Assembly (NCBI GenBank): GCA_964605655.1
Contig: CAZSDK010000019.1
Coordinates: 15,197-79,196, forward strand
Direction of reading: 5' to 3'
DNA length: 64,000 bases
From: JAKLIX01 sp964605655
Lineage (GTDB): Bacteria; Bacteroidota; Bacteroidia; Bacteroidales; CAIXZF01
This document shows, piece after piece, positions 57,730 to 64,000 of this stretch. How positions within the stretch are numbered: position 1 is the stretch's first letter; each line of letters starts with the position of its first letter. Below the pieces are notes generated by a model that was given only the letters and a program-made list of their open reading frames with translations, searched no databases and was not told the DNA's origin. A program made the position numbers and the translations under genes.

Positions 57730-60192
57730 TCAGAAATCCATCTCATCCATATTGTCGCGCCCGTTATCCTCGGGCTTCTTCGTCCTTTTTTGTTTATTGG
57801 CTGCCTTTCCGATTTTTAAGGTCAGCCCAAGATAAGCCACCCGGGATTCCCTTTTATGTTCCGATCTTCCACTGAAATTCTCCCCGCTGTTCTCCATCCT
57901 GAAACGCATGGTGTTGAACAGGTCGCTCAACCTGAAGCTGATGTTGGCCCTCTCCTTCCAGAAGTCCTTTCTGATGGCCAGATCGGTGCCGAATATCTCT
58001 TTCATGGTCCCCTGGGGATTGACCATGGGCCCGCGATAAAAAGCATTCAGCTGGATGATCAGCTTCTTAGGCAGGGTTATCGTATTATTGACACGGGAGG
58101 TCCAGCTGTAGTTCTCATTGGTAAGGGCATTGTCGCCGGCGGACCCTTCGATGCGGGTCTTAAAATAACTGAAGTTGGCATTGATCCTCCACCACCTGAC
58201 GATGCTGTGGTCCAACACCATCTCCACTCCATAGGATATGCCTGATGTCATGTTCATGGAGGTGTGGTTCATCACTCCATTGCTGTCGACAAATACATAC
58301 CGCTTGATGATATCCTCTATCTTCCTGTAAAAGAGGCTCGTGTTGAAAGTCGATTTTTTAAAGTACTTTGAATACCCCAACTCATAGTTGTTGGTGTATT
58401 CCGGGTTGAGGTTGGGATTGCCATACATGATGAAAGCAGGGTAATCGCTGTAGTCGACAAAAGGATTGAGAGAACGCATGTTCGGACGGTTCACTCTCCT
58501 GCTGTAACTCAGTTGGATCTCCTGGTCGAGAGGCAGTTTACGGGTGGCATGTACCGAAGGATAATAACTGGTATAGTCTTTATCGAAGTTTAGGTTCATG
58601 GTCCTTTGCTCTGACCGGGTAACGGCATTCTCAGCCCTCAGGCCTGCCTGGAGTGAATATTTTTCAAACACCATTCCCAGGATGGCATAAATGGCATTGA
58701 TCTGTTCGTGGTACACAAAGTGATTGCTGGTGGTGTCATTCTGCAGCCAGGTCCCCTCAGGGTACTGGTAGTTGAAATAATCGTACAAACCGTCAGTGCT
58801 CCTGAAGATGCCCTGGTAACCACCTTCCAGCTTTATTTTTTGGTTAAAAGGATGAACATAGTTCAGCTGAATGTTAAGGTTATCACGTGTGGTCTTATCA
58901 GAAGTCTTTAATTTATCCGGTGCCAGGGTGTCAGGGTACCCAAAGCCGTATACCTGGTCGCGGGTCTCGTCTTCATCTTCCTTGTCGGTATTGTAAACAG
59001 CATCGAGGGTCAGTTCCTGCCCTTTGCGGTCAAAAGTCCTCCGGTAATTCAGGATGTAATCATAACCGTTATTGTCTTCATCATCCCAGCTTTCATTGGT
59101 GTAATATTCCAGCAGATGATGGTTGGGGTCAAAATAATGGTTTTCAGAGAACTCATGCCCGCTTGCCGGTCCCTGGTTGTTCATCCAGCTGATGAGAAGG
59201 GAGTTTTTATCGTTGATCGAATAGTCGAAACCGAGCTTAAAGCCCCTGGAATCTCTTTTTCTCCAGTTATCCGACGTATTTTCCAATAGTGTAGTCGTAT
59301 CAGAAAGTGTTGTGGTGCGAAAGGTCTCTCCCCAGCCTTTCCGGCGGTCATTCCTGGCATCAACCGAACCGAAAAAGTTGAACTTACCCACTTGGTAATT
59401 AAGGTTGATCGAACCATTATACTTTTCACCTGTACCGGCATTAAGGGAGATCAGCCCGTTAAATCCTGTTTCCCTTTTTTTCTTCAGTTTGATGTTGATG
59501 ATCCCTGACATCCCTTCAGGATTGTATTTTGCAGAAGGATTGGTGATGATCTCCACGGTCTCTATGGAGCTGGCCGGTATCTGGTCGAGTTTGGTCCCGG
59601 TAAGACCGGAAGGTCTCCCGTCGATGAGCAGGGTGACGTTCGCATCGCCCCTGAGACTGACGGCACCGGACTCATCCACGGTAACAGAGGGTACGTTCTG
59701 GAGAACATCCACGGCCGATCCTCCCATGGTGGCCAGGTTCTTTTCCACATTCACCACTTTTTTATCGAGAGAATATTCCATGGTAGGACGGTCCCCGCTG
59801 ATGGTCACCTCCTTCAACCGTGCCGAGGAATATTTAAGGAACAGGGTCCCCAGGTCGAGGTGGTTGTCTTTGGGAGTCACCATGATCTCTGGTACTTTCA
59901 GCGTCTGATATCCAAGGAAGGTGATCATGGCATAGAACTTACCAAAAGGAACCTTGGTGAGCTGGAAAATGCCTTTCTCATTGGTAATTCCGCCATTCAC
60001 CATGGAGGAGTCTTTTACCCTGAAAAGAACGATATTGGCATATTCCACTGGTTCCTTGCTGACCTCATCCAGCACCAGCCCTGTAACCACACCCTCCGGT
60101 GGGGGCATTCCGGGTCTGCTTTGGGCAAGAAGATACAGAGGGCAGGTAAAAACAACGACAAAAATGAGAAGGCTATAAAAGAAACGGTTCAT
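57730..60192 (-). CDS. Outer-membrane beta-barrel receptor (TonB-linked, carboxypeptidase-regulatory domain)
   Basis: 820 aa from ATG 60192; the longer frame from 60216 starts before the predicted start of transcription. Signal peptide FFYSLLIFVVVFTCPLYLLAQ. Residues ~30-110 are a carboxypeptidase-D-regulatory-like domain (VTGLVLDEVSKEPVEYANIVLF, GGITNEKGIFQLTKVPFGKFYAMITFLGYQ). A plug domain follows (LATMGGSAVDVLQNVPSVTVDESGAVSLRGDANVTLLIDGRPSGL, SSIETVEIITNPSAKYNPEGMSGIINI), then a ~580-aa barrel of the OMP_b-brl_3 type. The end GLTLKIGKAANKQKRTKKPEDN adds a charged tail. Likely an importer of an unknown nutrient or metal chelate, energised by TonB. No SusD partner is adjacent. Confidence 0.92.
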   Translation of the reverse strand: MNRFFYSLLIFVVVFTCPLYLLAQSRPGMPPPEGVVTGLVLDEVSKEPVEYANIVLFRVKDSSMVNGGITNEKGIFQLTKVPFGKFYAMITFLGYQTLKVPEIMVTPKDNHLDLGTLFLKYSSARLKEVTISGDRPTMEYSLDKKVVNVEKNLATMGGSAVDVLQNVPSVTVDESGAVSLRGDANVTLLIDGRPSGLTGTKLDQIPASSIETVEIITNPSAKYNPEGMSGIINIKLKKKRETGFNGLISLNAGTGEKYNGSINLNYQVGKFNFFGSVDARNDRRKGWGETFRTTTLSDTTTLLENTSDNWRKRDSRGFKLGFDYSINDKNSLLISWMNNQGPASGHEFSENHYFDPNHHLLEYYTNESWDDEDNNGYDYILNYRRTFDRKGQELTLDAVYNTDKEDEDETRDQVYGFGYPDTLAPDKLKTSDKTTRDNLNIQLNYVHPFNQKIKLEGGYQGIFRSTDGLYDYFNYQYPEGTWLQNDTTSNHFVYHEQINAIYAILGMVFEKYSLQAGLRAENAVTRSEQRTMNLNFDKDYTSYYPSVHATRKLPLDQEIQLSYSRRVNRPNMRSLNPFVDYSDYPAFIMYGNPNLNPEYTNNYELGYSKYFKKSTFNTSLFYRKIEDIIKRYVFVDSNGVMNHTSMNMTSGISYGVEMVLDHSIVRWWRINANFSYFKTRIEGSAGDNALTNENYSWTSRVNNTITLPKKLIIQLNAFYRGPMVNPQGTMKEIFGTDLAIRKDFWKERANISFRLSDLFNTMRFRMENSGENFSGRSEHKRESRVAYLGLTLKIGKAANKQKRTKKPEDNGRDNMDEMDF

Positions 60193-60213
60193 TAAGCTGT
60201 ATTTAAGGGAGTG

Positions 60214-60221
60214 CAAAATTA
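60214..60221 (-). promoter_or_regulatory. -7 box TAATTTTG for the beta-barrel receptor gene
   Basis: On the minus strand 60221 to 60214 is an exact TAnnTTTG match, 21 nt before ATG 60192. Confidence 0.5.
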
Positions 60222-60255
60222 GGTATTAGACAGCAATTTTCAGGATTTCCGGTGG

Positions 60256-61443
60256 TCAGGAGGATAAAATTCTGTGCCGCAGATAGTGAGGGAATATCCA
60301 TATATAGAAAAAGGCCAGGGCAAGAAGGCATATAAAACTGTCGATAAGGAAGGTATGATCAAGACCGATTTTTTCAGAAACCAGCCCGGTGAGTACCATT
60401 CCCAAGCCTATTCCCAGGTCGAGGGCGGTGAAAAGGGTGGAGTTGGCCACTCCTCTCCGGTTCGATTGTACCAGGTTGTTGGCCATGGCCTGAAAGGTGG
60501 GCATCATGACACCTCCTCCCAGTCCCAGAAGCAGGGAGGCTGCAAAAAAACCGGGCACGGTCTTCCAGAGCCCGAAAAAGGCAAAACCCGATGCCATGAT
60601 GAGGGCTCCCAGGGTGATGAGATTTCGGGGCCCCTGGTGATCAAAGATCTTCCCGGCCCACATCCTGGAAGAAGCAACACCCACCGCATACAACACAAAG
60701 AACATCCCGGGTTTTGAAACCCCTATCTCCTTTGCATATATAGCCACGAAGGAAATTATGCCACCATAAGTGATGTTCAGCAACAGCAGATTGATGGAAA
60801 CAGGTATGGCCTTGTATTCCAGTAATTTCTTCCAGATGATCTTTCCGTTGTTCACGGGAATGAACAAGGGATAGTTGACCATGACTGCCAGTATCCAGCC
60901 CATCAGGCTGAGCACGGCACCGGAGATGAAAACCAGGTCGTAATGTTTCTGTTGCCAGATGATCATTCCTATCATAGGTCCGACGGCCATGGCCAGGGTG
61001 AAAGACAGACCATATACGGAGATGCCTTCCCCTCTTCTGGAAGGGGGTATGATGTCTACCACCACCGTTCCGCCTGTGGTGCTGGTGATCCCCCAGCTCA
61101 GCCCATGAAAAAAACGTAGCAGCACCAGGAACAGTAGCGATGAGGCCATCACGTATAGATTGAATACCAGGGAAAATACCATCAGGCTGACCAGGAAAAT
61201 GATCCTCCGGCCTATGCCATCGATGGTGACGCCGGTAAGGGGCCTCACCAGCAAGGCGGCCAGTGTAAAAGATGCCAGGGCCATCCCTACCTGGGCCTTG
61301 TTCCCCTTGAGTTCTTCCACAATATATACCGGGAGTATGGGTATGAGGAAGTAGAATGCCGAAAACATCAGTAGGTTGGAAGCACTCAGCAGGATAAAGT
61401 TCCTGGTCCAGAGGCGGGCTTGTACCGTCGTGGGTTCTTTCAT
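60256..61443 (-). CDS. MFS transporter
   Basis: 395 aa with twelve hydrophobic segments. MFS marks are seen in loop 2-3 (RPLTGVTIDGIGRRIIFLVSLM) and its repeat (SRMWAGKIFDHQGPRNLITLGALI). Helices such as LLLGLGGGVMMPTFQAMANNLVQSNRRGVANSTLFTALDLGIGLGMVL complete the fold. The N-terminus is cytoplasmic. Similar proteins export drugs or small metabolites; substrate not predictable. The start overlaps the stop of the pirin gene by 4 nt (ATGA), so the two are translationally coupled. Confidence 0.9.
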   Translation of the reverse strand: MKEPTTVQARLWTRNFILLSASNLLMFSAFYFLIPILPVYIVEELKGNKAQVGMALASFTLAALLVRPLTGVTIDGIGRRIIFLVSLMVFSLVFNLYVMASSLLFLVLLRFFHGLSWGITSTTGGTVVVDIIPPSRRGEGISVYGLSFTLAMAVGPMIGMIIWQQKHYDLVFISGAVLSLMGWILAVMVNYPLFIPVNNGKIIWKKLLEYKAIPVSINLLLLNITYGGIISFVAIYAKEIGVSKPGMFFVLYAVGVASSRMWAGKIFDHQGPRNLITLGALIMASGFAFFGLWKTVPGFFAASLLLGLGGGVMMPTFQAMANNLVQSNRRGVANSTLFTALDLGIGLGMVLTGLVSEKIGLDHTFLIDSFICLLALAFFYIWIFPHYLRHRILSS

Positions 61444-62150
61444 CGCATGGGCACTTCTATCAAAAGCAGGCGGCTATCTTTGGTACATTCAACATTCACT
61501 GATTCTGTGTCCCAGATTCCAAGTCCGTCACGGGCCTCCAGATGATGCTCCCCAACTCGAACTCCTCCATCAATCAGAAACATGTAAATACCATGGTCTT
61601 TTCTGTTCCAATGGATTTCCTGGCTGTGGCCGGCATCAAAATCACCCAGTGAGAACCAGGTCTGCTGGTTCACCCACAAGGTCCCCGGAATATGGTCGGG
61701 CGAAATTAGTACTTTAAATTGATTCCTTATCAACCCGGGCTCATACGACATCTGGTCATAGCGCGGGGGAATGTCCCTTTTTTCAGGGAATATCCATATT
61801 TGCAAGGTGTTGGCTTCTTCGGTCGCTGAAGCATTGAATTCAGAGTGGGTAATCCCGCTTCCGGCTGACATCACCTGGATCTCACCCCGGGTGATCACAG
61901 AACCGTTCCCCATACTGTCGCGATGTTGCAAAGCCCCTGTTATGGGTATGGTGACGATCTCCATGTTGTCATGTGGATGGGTGCCGAAACCTTCGGCAGG
62001 CTGGATAATATCGTCGTTAAGCACCCGCAGCATCCCGAAATGGACGCGATTTGGGTCATAATATCCTGCAAAACTGAAGGTATGTCTGGCTTCCAGCCAA
62101 CCGTGACTGGCAAATCCCCTGGAACCGGAAGCATGATATGTGGTTTTCAT
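61440..62150 (-). CDS. Pirin family protein
   Basis: 236 aa, bicupin of the pirin/YhhW type. RGFASHGWLEARHTFSFAGYYDPNRVHFGMLRVLNDDIIQPAEGFGTHPHDNMEIVTI contains the metal-binding His set (HPHDNMEIV) of the first cupin. GVITHSEFNAS-like GSGITHSEFNASATEEANTLQIWI supplies the remaining His and Glu. Some members are quercetin 2,3-dioxygenases, others regulators; activity cannot be told from sequence. It is the first gene of a pair with the MFS transporter. Confidence 0.92.
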   Translation of the reverse strand: MKTTYHASGSRGFASHGWLEARHTFSFAGYYDPNRVHFGMLRVLNDDIIQPAEGFGTHPHDNMEIVTIPITGALQHRDSMGNGSVITRGEIQVMSAGSGITHSEFNASATEEANTLQIWIFPEKRDIPPRYDQMSYEPGLIRNQFKVLISPDHIPGTLWVNQQTWFSLGDFDAGHSQEIHWNRKDHGIYMFLIDGGVRVGEHHLEARDGLGIWDTESVNVECTKDSRLLLIEVPMR

Positions 62151-62201
62151 AAATATTCAAAATCATGGGTTTAGCATTAAACAAAATATAATCCATTGTG
62201 G

Positions 62202-62234
62202 TTGTTTTATTTTGAATAATTCTAAATAAATTTG
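62202..62234 (+). promoter_or_regulatory. Promoter of pruA
   Basis: TTG at 62202-62204, 22 nt, TAAATTTG at 62227-62234. It leaves a leader of about 50 nt before ATG 62291. Confidence 0.55.
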
Positions 62235-62290
62235 CTGCGCTTTAAAAGAAAAAAAAATCAGATCATAACTCATCATCAACACCGAAACGA

Positions 62291-63931
62291 ATGAATAATG
62301 CCATCTTCAACCTTGAAAAACCCAACAACGAACCGGTAAAATCCTATGTGCCGGGAACACGCGAGCGCAAAGCTCTGGTTGCCGAAATGGAGAAACTGAG
62401 CAGCCAGGTCATGGAAATCCCCTGCATCATCGGTGGAAAAGAGGTTTACACTGGAAATACGGTGGATGTGGTCATGCCGCACGATCATCGGCATATACTG
62501 GCCCGGGCACACAAGGCCGGGCACGCAGAAGTCCGTCAGGCCGTGGAGGCCGCCCGTAAAGCTCATGCTGCGTGGGAGTCTCTTTCCTGGGTCGAACGTC
62601 TCTCCATCTCCCTAAAGATTGCCGAACTGATAGCCACCAAATACAGAGCGCTGGTCAATGCCTCCACCATGCTGGGGCAGAGTAAAAATGTCTTTCAGAG
62701 CGAGATTGATGCCGTGTGCGAGAGTGTCGACTTCCTGAAGTTCAATGCCTACTTCATGTCCGACATCTATAACAACCAGCCTCATTCGGAGCCGGGCATC
62801 ATCAACCGCATCGAGTACAGACCCTTGGAAGGCTTTGTCTTTGCGATCACTCCCTTCAATTTCACCTCCATTTCCGCCAACCTGAACATGGCACCGGCCC
62901 AGATGGGGAACACCCTGATCTGGAAACCTGCCACCACTGCTTTGCTCTCCAATTACATACTGATGAAGATCTTTATGGAAGCCGGTCTTCCGGAGGGGGT
63001 GATCAACTTCCTCCCCGGTGAAGGTGCCGGTATCGGTGACCTGGTGATACCTGACCGTGACCTGGCTGGTATTCATTTTACGGGTTCGAACGGTTCCTTC
63101 AACAGGATATGGAAGACTGTCGCCAACCACATTGAGAATTATAAATCCTATCCCAGGATCGTTGGGGAGACCGGAGGGAAAGATTTCGTGATGGTCCATG
63201 CCTCTGCCGACCCCAGGGAGGTGGCCACCGCCTTGGTAAGAGGGGCTTTTGAGTTCCAGGGACAAAAGTGTTCAGCAGCTTCCAGGACCTATATCCCGGA
63301 GTCATTGTGGAAGGAGATCCATGATCACATGGGTGAGATGATCGGTGAGATAAAAATGGGCCCGCCGACACAGTTTGAGAACTTTATGACGGCCGTGATC
63401 GATGAAAAAGCCTTTAACCGCATCTGCGGTTATATTGAAAAAGCAAGGACCTCTAATGATGCAGAGATCATTTTCGGCGGGAAATGTGAAAAAAGCGTGG
63501 GATACTTCATCGAGCCCACGGTGATCCTGACCACCAACCCTCATTTCGTCACCATGGAGGAGGAGATCTTCGGACCGGTGCTCACGGTTTATGTATACGA
63601 GGATAAGGATTTCGACGAGACGTTACAGCTGGTCGACACCACCTCACCCTATGGTCTGACGGGTTCCATCTTTGCCAGCGACCGCAAGGTGTTGTCGTAT
63701 GCCTGCAGGGTGCTGAAATATGCTGCAGGGAATTTCTATTATAATGATAAACCTACCGGTGCCGTAGTCGGACAGCAGCCTTTCGGCGGTTCACGGCAGT
63801 CAGGAACCAACGACAAGGCTGGTTCTCATCTTAATCTTTTCCGTTGGGTAAGCCCGCGTACCATCAAGGAGAACCTGACCCCTCCCACCGATTATAAATA
63901 CCCTTTCATGAAGCCCGACCAGTGCCATTGA
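62291..63931 (+). CDS. pruA: L-glutamate gamma-semialdehyde (1-pyrroline-5-carboxylate) dehydrogenase
   Basis: 546 aa, the length of the single-function Bacteroidota enzymes. Aldehyde dehydrogenase motifs are complete: FAITPFNFTSISANLNMAPAQMGNTLIWKPA for NAD binding, ETGGKDFVMVHASAD with the general base Glu, and GAFEFQGQKCSAASRTYIP with the catalytic Cys. EEIFGPVLTVYVY and FGGSRQSGTNDKAGS at the end are family-specific. It oxidises glutamate semialdehyde from proline or ornithine to glutamate with NAD. No proline dehydrogenase gene is adjacent. The gene is divergent from pirin. Confidence 0.96.
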   Translation: MNNAIFNLEKPNNEPVKSYVPGTRERKALVAEMEKLSSQVMEIPCIIGGKEVYTGNTVDVVMPHDHRHILARAHKAGHAEVRQAVEAARKAHAAWESLSWVERLSISLKIAELIATKYRALVNASTMLGQSKNVFQSEIDAVCESVDFLKFNAYFMSDIYNNQPHSEPGIINRIEYRPLEGFVFAITPFNFTSISANLNMAPAQMGNTLIWKPATTALLSNYILMKIFMEAGLPEGVINFLPGEGAGIGDLVIPDRDLAGIHFTGSNGSFNRIWKTVANHIENYKSYPRIVGETGGKDFVMVHASADPREVATALVRGAFEFQGQKCSAASRTYIPESLWKEIHDHMGEMIGEIKMGPPTQFENFMTAVIDEKAFNRICGYIEKARTSNDAEIIFGGKCEKSVGYFIEPTVILTTNPHFVTMEEEIFGPVLTVYVYEDKDFDETLQLVDTTSPYGLTGSIFASDRKVLSYACRVLKYAAGNFYYNDKPTGAVVGQQPFGGSRQSGTNDKAGSHLNLFRWVSPRTIKENLTPPTDYKYPFMKPDQCH

Positions 63932-63958
63932 GGAAGGAATAAGAAGAAGAAATAAATA

Positions 63959-64000
63959 ATGAATAAGTATGAGGTAAATATCACAGAAACAATTACTTAT
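63959..64000 (+). CDS. Start of a further gene (partial, right edge)
   Basis: An open frame from ATG 63959 (MNKYEVNITETITY) runs off the right edge. AGGAAGGAATAAG lies upstream. Only 14 residues are visible. The alternating pattern is reminiscent of small Bacteroidota proteins that start with a beta-strand, but no family can be named. Confidence 0.4.
   Translation, partial: MNKYEVNITETITY

Overview
The window looks like a chromosomal scaffold of a Bacteroidota bacterium, probably an anaerobic, fermentative Bacteroidales-like organism assembled from a metagenome. The evidence is consistent. Secreted proteins carry type IX secretion C-terminal domains (PorSS type A and the gliding-motility/CHU_C type). 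There is an ExbB-ExbD-ExbD-TonB operon of the Bacteroidota kind and a large TonB-linked beta-barrel receptor. Most intergenic regions carry the Bacteroidota -7 promoter word TAnnTTTG, several with a TTG about 20 nt upstream. A run of exactly 100 N at 7584-7683 marks an assembly gap.

Layout: (1) 1-3760: a partial secreted protein, then a small accessory island with a uracil-DNA-glycosylase-like protein carrying an antitoxin-like tail, a frameshifted ParE/RelE toxin, and an intact AbiEi/AbiEii pair with an operator-like promoter. (2) 3895-8061: tRNA-Cys, a large secreted metallophosphatase with a dockerin-like end, and a repeat region. In the repeat region a DUF559 endonuclease gene sits between inverted G+C-rich hairpins and is followed by a ~120-bp tandem hairpin array broken by the assembly gap. 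(3) 8070-24471: mostly housekeeping and fermentation genes: oligopeptide-type ABC ATPase, comF, ptb-buk (butyrate formation), an M64 peptidase, tryptophanase with a leader region, queD, a hydrolase, an aminopeptidase P, an sdhC without sdhAB, panC-panD, a flippase-like protein, rfaE2, radA and tRNA-Ser. (4) 24550-30625: an envelope-energisation block (small membrane protein, PstS-like lipoprotein, TPR protein, exbB, exbD, exbD, tonB) ending in a good terminator. (5) 30676-34581: CPBP protease, dusB, a DUF47-Pit phosphate transport pair, minisatellites and tRNA-Arg. (6) 34684-43678: accessory and surface genes, including a truncated RhuM, a protein of six exact 20-residue repeats, a 1052-aa adhesin-like protein with a type IX sorting domain, a PepSY membrane protein and a MORN/YwqK protein. 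(7) 43723-49266: a tripartite RND efflux operon. (8) 49510-63931: a secreted clan-CD-like cysteine peptidase, a metallophosphoesterase-fucosidase (GH29) fusion, an OB-fold lipoprotein divergent from a choice-of-anchor/PKD protein around a 22-bp palindrome, a TonB-linked receptor, MFS-pirin and pruA.

Together the genes describe a cell that degrades proteins, peptides and glycans outside or at the surface. It takes products up through TonB-energised receptors and peptide ABC systems. It ferments amino acids (tryptophanase, proline/glutamate via PruA) and disposes of carbon as butyrate. The less ordinary items are the glycosylase-antitoxin chimera, the DUF559/hairpin array, the phosphoesterase-fucosidase fusion, the 20-residue repeat protein and several operator-like palindromes placed on -7 promoter boxes. 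No ribosomal RNA, CRISPR array or complete transposon was seen. Start codons were often moved downstream of the longest possible ORF, because signal peptides, lipoboxes or promoter positions exclude the upstream start.
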